From Lepidodermella squamata (taxonomy: Eukaryota; Gastrotricha), in NCBI GenBank assembly GCA_047495785.1, contig JBLDXI010000011.1:372001-436000 (forward strand): 64,000 nucleotides of DNA, read 5' to 3'. The position numbers and the translations under genes are program-made. Shown one piece after another: positions 9,506 to 21,151 of the stretch. Positions within the stretch are counted from its first letter, which is position 1; the number at the start of each line of letters is the position of its first letter. The notes beneath the pieces are model-generated. The model was not told the DNA's origin. It saw only the letters and a program-made list of their open reading frames with translations, and did no database searches.

Positions 9506-10101
9506 TATTCACAAAGAATGATTTATTTGAACACAACTAATTATAATATAATCGAGCGATATCGTCGTCATTTTTCGTTAGTTCATGTCCAAGATAAATC
9601 CCACAGATTTGAAGATAACGAAGACGTTGGCGATGTTTGGGCCTTCCAACACTTCAACTATTCGTGCGAAGATAAACAGTGCTCAATTGACTTGTCATTC
9701 AACCCGGGTTTGATCCTACAACAAGTCATCGTTCCGTGCTACATTTTAGCTGTTCTCCAAGTTGTATGCCTGATAATGCCTGGTAAAATGGCGACCGGCC
9801 GGTTTACAACATCACGGTCCTCCTCGCGTTTTTCGTCATTCTCGGCGTCATTTTCGATGCGATTCCCAAGTCACCGCACCCGATTTTCCTCGTCATTTTG
9901 ATCGAAGTGAAAATCGCAGTCGGAGCGGTCATCCTTTGCACGCTCCGTTTTGCATAGCGTGTCCTGTCAAAGCGACTGGCTATGAAGTTGCCCTTTATTT
10001 CCTTCACCGTCATTGGCATCATGGATAGTGTAGCAGCAACCAGTATTATCGCCCTGTTGGGCGTGATCGACGGAGTTTTATTCTACATAATGTTTGAGTG
10101 A

Positions 10102-10727
10102 CCATGGTTTGAAGATAAGCCAGTAGCTCTGCAGAAGTCTGTTGCTACTAACCCCCCTCAAGCTAATTTCTTTTCTTTGTTCACTAAGTTATGCCTGTGA
10201 GCTCATTCATTGTTACGAAACAGTTTACAGCTGAGAGTTGCACCATTGTTCGGTCTTTGCTGAAAGCCTAAATTTAACAGTTACAGTTGACAGTTTAATT
10301 CTGCTGGCTATTTCCTACTTGAATTATCCGTTGAAGCCCCATTAGGCAAAAATAGTTTTTGTCTAGGAAATCAGGATCAAACAGCGTCTTGCATGCGTTG
10401 CAGAGAGCAAAGTAACGTAGGTAGGATGTAGGGATAATCCTTACCTGTTCCACAGGTTCGTACGGTGAACTCAGTCAAAGACCAAAGAGGAATACGGTCC
10501 ATTTTGAAGGACTGACGACAACTTGAAGTACGTGGATAAGCTTTCACCTATCTGAAGGGCGAAACAGGGTTCAAAAAAGGAAATGGCTCACGTAGAAGCC
10601 ATTTGCTAAATTGTCGATTCAAAAAAATGTACCAATGCACCCATCGGTACAAATCTATAAAGAATCTGCTCAACACTCGAAAGAGAAAATCATGACAATC
10701 CAGAAGTTCTATTTTATTTGCCGATTT
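10102..10727. other. Intergenic, no gene seen
   Basis: No coding or repeat pattern recognised between psi-B and the 3' end of the GAF-like gene. Confidence 0.5.
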
Positions 10728-12345
10728 TTAGCCTGGTGAGTCATCGTCATCAGAGCTTGCAGAATCTTCACTGCTGTCATCTGAAACGCTAACTTCTGAG
10801 GCACTGGTTTCAATATGAGAGGCAGATGGTTGTTTGTCGGCAGGCTCCGGCTTCTGAAAGGATTTTATCCAGTCCAGAACGGCCCGTTGAAGCCCGAGTG
10901 GACCAAACAACCGGGCAACATCAGATTCTGTGAATTTAGCCAACTCGTCAGCGTGCACGAAAGACTCTGCAATTATAAATAAAAATGAGATTCCTTTTCC
11001 ATCCTAGGAGAATTGAAGAATTGATAAGCCACTTCGTTCCAGGTGACGTAGATATCTACGGCACATGCTTCGTTCTGGCTTTATATCAAAGTTCTCGTTT
11101 CTCAACCCTAGGTTTTGCTGTAATTCTGTTTCTTCTTATTTTATGTATAAAAGGCTAGCTGACTAATAAATCTTACCTTGCATTCGGTTACATATGGCCT
11201 CCTTCAAGTAGTTGGGAATGATGGGGGAATCGCGAATCCTATTGAGATTCAGGATCTAGAAGATAAACAATTAAGTTATAAATCTTGTAAGGCCGTTACA
11301 TTATCCATCGCATAACTAAACGACTATCGCTGTAAAATTGTTCGCTTACATCCACGGTAATTAGGCTTGAAAGCACCGAAGACCGCTCGAAGTGTCTAGT
11401 CTGCTGCCGCATCAAATTCGCAACTTCCAGCTGCGTCTTCTGCCGCTCGATCGCTCGGTTCGATTTGTGAAAACCCTTGCGAAGAATCTCGTCAACAATC
11501 GCCGTAACCGTAGTCGCCCAAATTCCATGGCCCTCTTGGAAATTCTCAGTTTCCTCAAAGTTCGACTCGCCAGGCAGGCGTTGGACACCGAGAACGTTAC
11601 CAGTCGCTTTATCGACAATTGGAGCCCCAGCGACTGTTATCAAGTCTTTGCCGAAAGAATCGGGCAAATCTGCATCGGCCGAATGCTTGAACGTCTCGCC
11701 ATTGTCCTCCTTATTCAACGCTAGAATCAACCCGTTCGACCAGCCCCTTGGATAATGGAATAGCAGAATCGCTTTCTTGTTGCTGCCAAACGATAGCGAG
11801 CCAACAGTTGTTGATAAAGTGAGAAAATTATGATTCCGCCGGATTAAATGGCAAATCATTCGGCTTGATAGTTCGATAAAAGTGATATTGAGCCGCCGAC
11901 TGGCGAACCAAGCAGCGGAATCTAGGCCTAGTTGAATGATGACTTCATCCTCTCCACTAGCGGTGTGAAAATCAAGCCTCAAAGCCACTAAATTCGTCCG
12001 GCTGTTGATGAAGGTCGTCATTAGGCCGTAGACTATCGAGGAGCCGGTGCTTTGGAGGGGGAGACCGCATAGGAAACCGGTGCTGATGAGGGAATTCGCA
12101 TTTACTTTGCATACACCATAAGCGATTTGAAGGACTTCTTCGTCTGAAACCTCAGAAATCGGGGTTTCGACAGGTTTCGGCTCTTCAATCGGCTTTTCGG
12201 CCGGTTTTTCTGGTTTCAAGTCGGTTTTTTCGGGCTTCAAGCTGAGGCTGGTGGTTTTTCGTGGCCCTGATGTCGAGTGCATGGTCCCCGGCTCCCGAGT
12301 CATCGTCCGCATGAAGCTGACTTGCCTGCTGCTTTTTTCAGCCAT
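10728..12345 (-). CDS. GAF-like domain protein with acidic C-terminal tail
   Basis: Three minus-strand exons: 12345-11350, 11255-11177 and 10966-10728, with donors GTAAGC and GTAAGA and acceptors TTCTAG and TTGCAG; joined length gives 437 aa exactly. The start at 12345 (MAEKSSRQ) is preferred over an upstream in-frame ATG at 12408. Seen: a Lys/Glu/Pro-rich linker (about 35-70), then a region about 75-330 whose ALNKEDNGETF and GAPIVDKATGNVLGVQ segments resemble the central strands of GAF domains (as in cyclic-nucleotide phosphodiesterases), a helical Gln/Arg-rich segment, and a tail with a Ser/Asp-rich acidic stretch (SSEDSASSDDDDSPG). No phosphodiesterase HD catalytic region follows. It runs against the channel genes and seems unrelated. 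Product identity uncertain. Confidence 0.65.
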
Positions 12346-12408
12346 TTTGTACGCTAGCGAACCTATGTATTGATTAAACAATGAAAACGAAAGTATTTTT
12401 TTACGCAT

Positions 12409-13150
12409 GTGGTATCAACTTGGCTCCCTTGCTTTTTGCTGCGCCAATTTCGATGAATAATTGATGCCTGCAAAAAAGTAACCTATATCGATCGCAGCGG
12501 TCCGATGTCGATTCAAAAAAAGCGGCGTTATGCCAAATTTGCAATCGTTTTATTGATTTTTTTTGCGTGAGGACCAACAAGTTTTGATTTGGTTTGCTGC
12601 ATAACATGGGAAACAGTTTCCATTTCCAATGATGAATGATGTAACCTGGCTGTCTGGGCGGCTACTTCGGTGAAGATAACAGAATCCGGAGGTCGGCAAT
12701 GAGCATTGTGCCGAAGATGGACGCGCGTGGATATACACGGTGGAAATCAAGGAAATATAAAGGTTAAAGCCATATGACAAATCTTATTATGACAACTGCG
12801 TACTATTTTTTTCGATAGCTTCATAGCCATGAGGCATTTTTTAATGCGGCTTTCACCAGTCGATAGATCTAGTCTGCGGTAAACTTGCTTGATAATTTGG
12901 TGGGAAAGGGATTCGAGAGTCGACAGAAGAAATTAATGACGGAAATTTTGAAGATTTTTCATTAAATAGCCTCTCAAATTTGACGATACAGGGGCCTACT
13001 TTTTTTCTCGTCTGGTCTGGCCGGATACCCACCATCCGTACTGAAAGTCGCAGACTGATACTTTATTTGAGACCCGTCAAGCGATTTAGGCTTTGTCTAG
13101 CAAACTACGACGTTCTCCTCACATGTGATTCATGTTTTATTGCAATGTGT
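12409..13150. other. Intergenic; repeat shared with about 19.0-19.13 kb
   Basis: No gene seen. The segment at about 12808-12920 (TTCATAGCCATGAGGCATTT, then TTTCACCAG and CTGCGGTAAACTT) is clearly related to about 19040-19130, in the region upstream of R5. Both lie 5' of channel genes, so these are probably remnants of duplicated upstream DNA. Confidence 0.55.
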
Positions 13151-13156
13151 ATCTTT

Positions 13157-13166
13157 GAGCGGATAT
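13157..13166 (+). promoter_or_regulatory. GAGCGGATAT element upstream of R3
   Basis: Exact GAGCGGATAT, ending 100 bp before the R3 ATG. Confidence 0.65.
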
Positions 13167-13265
13167 TAAACCGCTGCGTTTATTAAAAAGCAGGTGAAGT
13201 ATTTATTCGCGAATGCCGGTTTCATTTCGATAAGTTGAAAAGTATTTCGCTGTAGAAATCAGTCT

Positions 13266-15261
13266 ATGCAATTGGCGACTCACTCTTTGCTGGTGCTGAT
13301 GGTGCATACGGCAATTATCAACGCCTATTATAGTTATGAAGAAATCGCTTTAATTCACCGAACGTTCCGTGATTCATGTCCGTTCGCTTTCTATAAGTGG
13401 CTGCCCAACAGGTTTTACGACAGCGAGGAACAATGGTTGCCCGAAATGCAGATAAGTATTTTCATGATACTTCGAGAACCCATCGATATCCGTGATACCG
13501 AACGCCAGCTGTCACTACGCACTGAATTATCTGTGTATTGGGATTGGCCGTGTGATAAAGACGAATTCTGTAAAAATCTCATGGCTGTCAACATCACAGA
13601 CTGCGCGGTAGATAGATTTGCCTTGGATGCACCCCTAGACGAGGTATGGTACCCGATTGTCAGCCATGTAAATGCTGCTTCCAGTCCAATGGCTATTATG
13701 GAGTAAGTTATATATCCTTAAGGGGCGATCTTGAGTCATCCTGGTGATCTCTCTGAATCTATAACCCGTAACCCCTGGAAGCTTCTAATATTGACTTTCG
13801 TGTTTTCCGTACTTGATTTAAGTTATCTTCTAGAGAGAGGTCATGACAACCCAAAGTCATTCCATTAGGTCACGATGGCACCCTAACCCACCCTAACTAA
13901 AGTTGGCTGATGAATATCCGTTGAGAATCGCAGCTTGAATTTTATCTCACTCTAGAACACCGGTTCCCAAAATTTCTGACGTGTATTACGCAGTCCTATG
14001 ATCATACCTTATAGGACACAATGAAATTGGAAATGGACAGAATTTATCTAGCAAAAAATTGATTGCTTGCCTTAATTGGTTTTTGGCCTTACTGGAAATT
14101 CAAAAAACACTCAGGTTTACGCGTAATTGAACTAGCCGTGCGAGCGAAACTAGGAAATCTTTTGAATTTTAAACTGAAAAACGGCATGTCACCTCCCACA
14201 AAGGAGACTGCGGGTTTTTCTAGACACTAGACCCTAGACCTCAGTTAACCCATTGTTTTCCAGAGGGTATTTCTAGCGATCTCGGATAAACACTAGTGAA
14301 TACACACTATAGATGCAATGGTAATTATTGACCATATTGAATTATTGAATTATTCAGTTCGCGGCCGTTTTACTCGGAGGAATTAAAGATAGGAGTACGC
14401 TCTATGCTTCGGGATTTCCAAATATGTGCCATTGAATAACGTGTACCACTTTTCAGGGCTATAATACAGTCGAAGGTCAACATCAAAATGGCATCCGGCT
14501 TATCTGAGTGGACAGCCAGAGGCAAGTTAGAATCTCAATGCCCGGAAAGCGCACACATTTCGAGCTTTCCATTCGATAATTTCGAATGCGCCATTATCAT
14601 CGACGGAATTAATTCAATTCGATTCAACAGTTTCGAACTAACAACCTCGTTCGACGATTCTGACATTGGTGAAGTTTGGACGTTCAAAGGGTATAACTAT
14701 TCAAGCAATTACGAAGGTGTATGCTGTATACAGCTTTCATTCATACTGAGGCCGGAATTCATCATCCAACAAGTCATCGTTCCCTGTTACATTCTGGCTG
14801 TGCTTCAGATTCTCGGACTCATCATGCCAGCTCGAATGGCCGACCGGCCTATTTACAACATCACAATCCTGCTTGCGTATTTTGTCATTCTCGGCATGAT
14901 TTTCGAGGCGATTCCCAAGTCGCCGCGTCCTATTTACCTGAGGATTTTGATCGAAACGAAGATTGGCATTGGGGCGGTTGTTACTCTATACACCCTGGTC
15001 ACACTTCGTCTTGCGAAATGGGAACCGTCAAAGCGACAGGTTATGAGGATGTGTTACGTGTCCTTCACTGGCATTGACATGATGGACGTGATAGCAGCGA
15101 TAACTGTAGTGACTATTTCGGCTATAGTTGATGGCATTCTGTTTCATTTAATGTTAGATCAAGATGAAATGAAGCACTACAATTCGTTGTGGCCCTTCGC
15201 TCAATGTTACGTATCGTTGTCAGTAATTATCAGTTATCAAATTATCAATAATATGCATTGA
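13266..15261 (+). CDS. R3: divergent Cys-loop (pLGIC) receptor subunit
   Basis: Exons 13266-13702 and 14457-15261, phase-2 intron of 754 bp (GTAAG...TTTTCAG), 413 aa. Signal peptide about 1-20; SCPFAFYKWLPNR and WPCDKDEFC in exon 1; Cys-loop CPESAHISSFPFDNFEC; M1 VIVPCYILAVLQ; M2 begins MADRPIYNITILLAYF. In the loop-C region the usual second cysteine is preceded by another, giving a vicinal Cys-Cys (EGVCCIQ) like that of nAChR alpha subunits, though the spacing differs. The C terminus runs about 35 residues past M4 and includes a hydrophobic stretch (CYVSLSVIIS), which is unusual in this family and could be read-through of a lost stop. R6 is its closest relative in the window by motif. Confidence 0.9.
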
Positions 15262-16095
15262 TTAACACAAAAAACCATGTTTGTCTGTCGGATTTTCTCA
15301 TGTGTTAATGACGAAAGTGGATATACTTCGGATTTTCGATGTGATTTATAGGATGCGTACATCGCTAGCATCGTTGTCGGATTAATAATGCTTGTTTACG
15401 TGAGTTTCAAGGCGCTGGTTACAAGTGAGAAGTCATTTGTGTTCCTCTAGGCTCTAGGTACACACTCCTCATGAAATGTTTCCATTTTGATGGAACAATA
15501 TGACCGGAAACAAGTGAAATTGGGGTTTGGCGAATTTTCTGTGTTTTCCAGCAAATGGCAAATGGTTGACTTGAAGAAGGATGATTCTTGGATTCCAAGA
15601 TTTTCCTACTCAGTTATTCTTGATGAGTTCAAATTTCCGAATTTCAGACATCTAGGATGCTCCTATCTTCCTTAAAATACGAAATACCCTGGATTCACCC
15701 TGGAAGGTCTTATTGGTTTGGGTTGTCGTAGAGACACTAATAACTTGATCCCGACATAATGTTTAAATATATCTAGCGAGATTTCTCACCTCAGGTTATA
15801 TATACCCTAAATAAATTCAACTGTGCTCAGGAAAATAGCATCAGAATTTATTGCGTAATTAGTAATTAATGCAATTAAAACTGAATTTTTTTAACGGAAA
15901 TTTTTTGAATTAGCATTTAACCTTTGAAGTCCATTTTCTCAGCCATCCTGATGAATATAAACCCATTTTTTCCCGTTCGTTTATCCCGTAGAAAGTGGCA
16001 TCAAAATCTCACGACGTCCAAAATGTCGCCAAACCCCACTTTTCACTTGTTTCCAGTCACATGAAATGTGAAAGCGAAATTCATGTTCTGGTATT
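15262..16095. other. Intergenic; part duplicated upstream of R5
   Basis: No gene seen. The stretch at about 15405-15510 (GGCGCTGGTTACAAGTGAG...) is related to about 19155-19260 (GGCGCTGGTGACAAATAAG...). This is consistent with R4 and R5 arising by duplication together with upstream DNA. Confidence 0.5.
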
Positions 16096-16096
16096 A

Positions 16097-16111
16097 TTTT
16101 GGCGGAAATGA
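16097..16111 (+). promoter_or_regulatory. GCGGAAATGA element upstream of R4
   Basis: TTTTGGCGGAAATGA, about 160 bp before the R4 ATG; the variant shared with R5. Confidence 0.5.
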
Positions 16112-16271
16112 AAAAATACCTGATCTGAATAAATTTCTGAAGCGCGATCGGCGAATCGGGCCTTGAGTGATCAAACAATTTCATAGATAACAATTCGATT
16201 GTTGATTCAAGCAATGCAGTGCCGAGATGCGTGTTCGTATTGGAAGGACTCTCAATTTTATCTAAGTTGAA

Positions 16272-17485
16272 ATGACGCAGTTGGCGAGGAACTTCCAGCT
16301 GGCTCTGCTAATAATCGCGCTGGCATGTAGCAGTACCTTCGCGGATTTAGAGTTCAGCGAGATCGAGACTATCGTCAACATCTTCCGCGATTCGTGCCCT
16401 TTCGCTCACTCTCAGTTGCTGCACAACCACCGCGTCAATGGAACCACGATGTCGCTGATTGACATTGAAACGAGCATCCTATTGAAAAACCCTGTTGACA
16501 TCCACGAAACTAGCCGGCGGATGGCAATGCTCGCAGATATTGGCGTGGCATGGCGTTGGCCATGCGAAATGGATGCTTTTTGCGAGAAGCTCACGGCGGC
16601 CAACGTATCTGGGTGCCCATCAGAAGGCGAATCGAAATTCTACATGTATGCGTCGATTGACGAAGTGTGGAGTCCTGCGATTTACCACAGAAATGCTGTC
16701 TCCAGTCCTAAAGTTGTAATGGAGTGAGGAAAGACTTTTTTAACGCATTTTTTTAACGGTGTTTTCTATGGTTTTTTTTCAGGTCCATACCGCAGTCCAG
16801 GATGAAAATCTATCCATTCAGGGGCTTCTCATCTTGGGGCACTTCAGCCAAGTTGGAATCGCAATGCTCGGAAAACTCGAAAGTTTCTCAATTTCCTTTC
16901 GACAGTTTCAAATGCACTGTAGTCGTCAGGCGCAACGAAGTCTCTATCAGCGACGCTTACGTCGAGGTCCGTCTCACGCCGGATGAGGAAGTCAGCAACG
17001 TATGGATGTTCAAACAGCATAATAATTCATGGAATGCAGTCCGTATCTCTATACAACTGACCTTCAAGCGCAAGCCGGGTTTCATCGTCCAGCAAGTCAT
17101 TGTACCCTGTTACATTCTGGCTGTGCTTCAAATCGTAGGACTGGTGATGCCGGCTGGGATGCCAGACCGGCCTGTCTACAACATCACAGTCCTGCTCGCG
17201 TTTTTCGTCATTCTCGGCATGATTTTCGCGGCGATCCCACCATCACCGGAGCCGATTTACCTGGTGATTTTGATCGAAACAAAAATCGTTATCGGAGCGA
17301 TTGTCACGCTTTACTCACTTGCAACCCTCCGCTTTGCGAAACGGGGTCTGTCGAAACGACTGATTATGCCGGTGTGCAATGTTTCACTCACAATCATCGA
17401 CGCGATGGACCTAGCTGCTGCAGTTAGTATCATAGCCCTCTCAAGCATAATTGATGCAGTTCTGTTCTACAAAATGATAGAGTGA
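16272..17485 (+). CDS. R4: divergent Cys-loop (pLGIC) receptor subunit
   Basis: Exons 16272-16723 and 16783-17485, 59-bp intron (GTGAG, eight T residues then CAG), 384 aa. Signal peptide about 1-23. Exon 1 has SCPFAHSQLLHNHRVNG where most paralogues have YKWLPNH. Cys-loop CSENSKVSQFPFDSFKC. Both loop-C cysteines are lost (NNSWNAVRIS). M2 ends GMIFAAIPPS: the 20' Glu ring residue of most paralogues is Ala. About 160 bp across M1-M3 (17118-17277) are identical to R5 although the extracellular parts differ clearly, suggesting recent conversion. R2, R4 and R5 form one subfamily. Confidence 0.9.
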
Positions 17486-18370
17486 ACGTGTCATCTTCTA
17501 TGGCTTCTGTTGTGAACATTTCGAGTAATTGATTACGAACGACGTCAACACAGAAGTCCTTGTTACGCCATCATTGTGGCACGCACTCCTGACCACTTCC
17601 AATTTTTTTTAATAATTTTATGCATGAAAAATGACTGGAAATTGAAGTACGTGTAAACTCGGGTCAAGTGTAACGTGTATCCACATTTCGCGTGCAGACG
17701 TGCAATTATAGCTCGGGTAAACCCGTATAACCAAATGTGTTAACACATTGACGTCACGTGTTAATCAGTAATCGCCTACATGCGCGCACCTGAAATTGTG
17801 CCATTGTTACGTAATCGACGCAAATGCGCCGCCAATTGGCGAGGATGGTCCTCAAGACAGGGTCAATAGGTGGGTGGTTGAGGAAAAAAACCCGAAAAAA
17901 AATCTCCAAGGTACCTAGCCGATAGCAAACACATCTACCACGTGTTACCACGTGCTGGTAGCTAAAGGGTTAAAACAGGCAAACGTTATAGTTTACAAGC
18001 TATACCAGGCTGCTGGTGACGGCTATATAAAAGGGGTCCATTGCGGTATAAGGAAAGCGGAAACAATATGACCCATCTGACATCAGCGTTGTAACTTGTT
18101 ATTTTGTATGCGTCATCAGCGTCGACCGTTCCTATACACTATACATGCCAATACAGGTGGAGAGGCAGGAACGATCTCGTACATGAGAGATTTGTCTCCT
18201 TTCGCAGCAGTACAACAATCAGCAAAAGAGCTGAAAGTATTTTTCACAGCAGGAGATGACTGCAAGGAATAATAAACACAAGTATTAAATCGTAATTAGA
18301 TATAACAATTGATTCTTACAGTTGTTCCTGTTTTGAGAACTGAGTTGCATGCTCCAGCATTTGCCGTGCA
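17486..18370. other. Non-coding, with an isolated promoter-like region
   Basis: No open reading frame of note. Contains TGACGTCA (17749-17756) overlapped by CACGTG (17755-17760), and a strong TATA box (18023-18031). Downstream of the TATA only very short frames occur, followed by AATAAA at about 18270. Could be the start of a small-protein or non-coding transcript. Confidence 0.4.
18023..18031 (+). promoter_or_regulatory. TATA box with no assigned gene
   Basis: CTATATAAAAGG reads as a near-ideal TATA box on the + strand. No coding sequence follows within 250 bp. Confidence 0.45.
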
Positions 18371-18512
18371 GAATGGGACATTATCTTTTGTGTTTTGTGA
18401 CTGATGAATCACGGCACTGCGTCTTGGTTATAACACAATCTGTATGTGAGCTAATATTGGAAAATCGACATAATGAGAAATCTTTTTTTTTAATGGCTAG
18501 GCTTACGCTTAC

Positions 18513-18888
18513 AGAGCTCGCGCAATAAGCTTGCCCATCGGGGCATTGAGTTGCTGTCGTTGCGATGCAATTTTTAGACGAAGTATCGCAAATATTGGCA
18601 GTTGGTGTGCAACTCTGGCCACCTTTCGCATGACGACGAGGCCGAGGATCCGGCACTTTTCGCAACGCAGCTGTTCGTTGCTGCATCGCATACGTTAGCA
18701 GCTGCCGCACAAGCCGATCCAGTGCTGCATTGCCTGGCGGTCGAATAACAGGCCTGGCCATTGGGGCAAGTTACTGGGAAATCAGCGGCAGCTGCCGACT
18801 TCGGACAAGGCGTTGTGGAGGCTGCAGGGCAAGCAGAGACAGCAGCACATAAAGCGGCAAAGATAGTGAGCTGGACGAAAAATTCCAT
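18513..18888 (-). pseudogene. Cysteine-rich secreted protein with a frameshift
   Basis: On the minus strand a signal peptide (MEFFVQLTIFAALCAAVSA) starts at 18888 and is followed by TCPNGQACYSTARQC and ACAAAANVCDAATNSCVA. A related repeat, SCTPTANICDTSSKNCIA then QCPDGQAYCASS, follows in a frame displaced by one base at about 18624. A donor (GTAAGC, 18512-18507) ends the exon; later exons are not identified. The two repeats share C-x(3)-AN(V/I)CD-x(n)-C(V/I)A, so the frame change probably falls within one gene: a disabling mutation or a sequencing error. Role unknown; an extracellular disulfide-rich protein. Confidence 0.55.
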
Positions 18889-19330
18889 GTTGTCTGAGTT
18901 ATTCAGACAAAGTTATTCTGAGGTAATTATCAAGTAATTATCATTATCTGAAGAAATTATGGAGATAACAGATGCGGCCTCGGCGCTTAAATATCATAAA
19001 GTATGCGTAATATTTTTTTTGCATCACACCTTTTTAATAACTTCATAACTATGAGGAATTTTTTGAAGCGGGTTTCACCAGTCTGCGGTAAACTTTCCTC
19101 AAATTTTTGTTGGAATGGGGTTGGAGCATATAATCAAAGCTCTGGCTAGTTTGAGTCAGTTTCAAGGCGCTGGTGACAAATAAGTTATTTGTGTCTCCTC
19201 TACATTCTACATACTCGTGCAATTCTTCCATTTCGGTTGAACAATTGTAGATTATGACAGAGAAATTTATATATGTCATAGGGTATTTGGATATTTGTTT
19301 TATTCATTACGTATTGGGTATTGGCTTTAT

Positions 19331-19346
19331 TTGAGCGGAAATGAAA
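19331..19346 (+). promoter_or_regulatory. GAGCGGAAATGA element upstream of R5
   Basis: TTGAGCGGAAATGAAAA, about 120 bp before the R5 ATG. Confidence 0.55.
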
Positions 19347-19464
19347 AAGCCTGATCCTCATGTAGGTTCTGATGCGCGATCGGTGGAGCAATCAAACAAT
19401 TTCATAGATAGCAATTGGATTGTTGATTCGTATAGGAAGCACTCTTAATTCAATTGAAGCTGAA

Positions 19465-21151
19465 ATGAGTCAACTGGCGTCGAACTTCCCGCCGACTTTG
19501 ATAGTAATCATCACGCTGGTATGTAACATCACATTCGGGGATTTGGAGTTCAGCGAGATCGAGTCTATCGTCAGCATCTTCCGCGATTCCTGCCCATTCG
19601 CTCACTCTTCGTTGCTGCACATCCACCACTACAATGGCACCAAGATTTCGCCGATTGCTATTGAAGCGAGCATCATCTTAAAAAATCCTGTTAACATCCA
19701 TGACACTAGCCGGCAGATGGTAATGCTCTCGGACATTGGCGTAAAGTGGCATTGGCCGTGTGATATGGATGCCTTTTGTAAGCAGCTCGCGGCCGCCAAC
19801 GTCACTGGATGCCCGCCAACAGACAAATCGGAGTTCTACATGTATGCTTCGATTGACGAAGTGTGGAGCCCTACGATTAACCACAGAAATGCAGTCTCGA
19901 GCCCTACAGCTGTGATGGAGTGAGAATATAGACACCTAGTTTCCCAGGCTGTTTTGTATATTTTTCTAGCCATAGACGATGATATACAATTTCCCTGGCA
20001 GAAAACGTATATTGATTTTCCGATTTTCTCTCGTGTTGAAAAATTGATATTTTCTAGAATATCTCAGAACTTAGTAACGCTGTGAGAGAATTTTAAGTCC
20101 AATCAATATACACGCCCGAAAATTATTCGGGAATCAAAAAAATATCTGCCGGAAAAATTGTACATCGTCGGCACATTAGAGAAAAAACTAAATTAGTGAC
20201 TCGTATCCTCGGTTAGAGGGCCGCTTATATTATTCATGAGCAAAATTCCAAACTTTTTTGAAAGAGATACCTTTTGAAAGAGGCGACTTTTTCAATTTTT
20301 GAAATTAATTGAAATCAGAATAGGTGGAATATGGTGTTGGATGCCATAAAAAGTAGTCGCGTTCCGCACTCTTCAATTCAGCTCGAATAAATTCACTATG
20401 AAAAGATCGTTAGTTTCCTGTCTGTTACAGTGTTGTCTATGTTTCTAGGTCCATACCCCAGTCGAGGATGAAAATCTATCCATTCAGTGGCTTCTCGTCA
20501 TGGGGTACTGCTGCCAAGTTGGAATCGCAATGCTCGGAAAAGTCGAAAATTTATCAATTTCCGTTTGATAGTTTCAAATGCTCTGTAGTCCTCGGAGGCC
20601 ATGGAGGCTCTATCAATGACCCCTTCGTCGACGTCCGCCTTACGCCTGATGAGGAGGTCAGCGACGTATGGGTGTTCAAACAGCATAATACGTCATGGAA
20701 CGCAATTAAAATCTCAATGACTCTGACGTTCAAGCGCAACCCGGCATTCATCGTTCAGCAAGTCGTTGTGCCCTGTTACATTCTGGCTGTGCTTCAAATC
20801 GTAGGACTGGTGATGCCGGCTGGGATGCCAGACCGGCCTGTCTACAACATCACAGTCCTGCTCGCGTTTTTCGTCATTCTCGGCATGATTTTCGCGGCGA
20901 TCCCACCATCACCGGAGCCGATTTACCTGGTGATTTTGATTGAGACAAAAATCGTTATCGGAGCGATTGTCACGCTTTACTCACTTGCCACTCTCCGCTT
21001 TGCGGAGAGGGGTCTGTCAAAACGACTGGTTATGCGATTGTGCGATATTTCATTCGCAGTCATCGACTTAATGGACCTAGTTGCTGCAGTTACTATCATA
21101 GCCCTCTCAAGCATAATTGATGCAGTTCTTTTTTACAAAATGGTGGAGTGA
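19465..21151 (+). CDS. R5: divergent Cys-loop (pLGIC) receptor subunit
   Basis: Exons 19465-19919 and 20449-21151, 529-bp phase-2 intron, 385 aa. The ATG at 19465 (MSQLASNF) is chosen because it aligns with R4 (MTQLARNF); an in-frame ATG at 19420 lies outside the signal peptide. Exon 1 has SCPFAHSSLLHIHHYNG and WPCDMDAFC. Cys-loop CSEKSKIYQFPFDSFKC; no loop-C cysteines (NTSWNAIKIS); M2 ends GMIFAAIPPS. The intron contains a repeat (about 20014-20441) also present at about 27338-27868. Nearest relative is R4; a tandem duplicate. Confidence 0.9.
20014..20441 (+). repeat. Dispersed repeat, copy 1 (R5 intron)
   Basis: Starts GATTTTCCGATTTTCTC, includes CTGTGAGAGAATT and AGAGGGCCGCTT, ends GATCGTTAGTTTCCTG...GTTGTCTATG. 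Clear homology along its length to copy 2, with indels. No coding potential seen; no terminal repeats identified. Confidence 0.7.

Larger units (their letters stand above)
8062..10101 (+). pseudogene. psi-B: pLGIC gene broken up by two mobile elements
   Basis: An exon-1 start is readable at 8062 (MRLAALFLLIDFTL, then IIRFDDITERQFR) and is cut at about 8165 by the inverted SINE-like copy. After a Tc1-type element, exon 2 resumes at about 9600 (NEDVGDVWAFQHFNYSC) through M1 to LIMPGKMA, where a one-base deletion relative to paralogues breaks the frame. M2, M3 and M4 remain readable in another frame to a stop at 10099-10101, with a further deletion and in-frame stop after M3 (at about 9955). The Cys-loop and the rest of the extracellular domain are missing. 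Confidence 0.75.
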
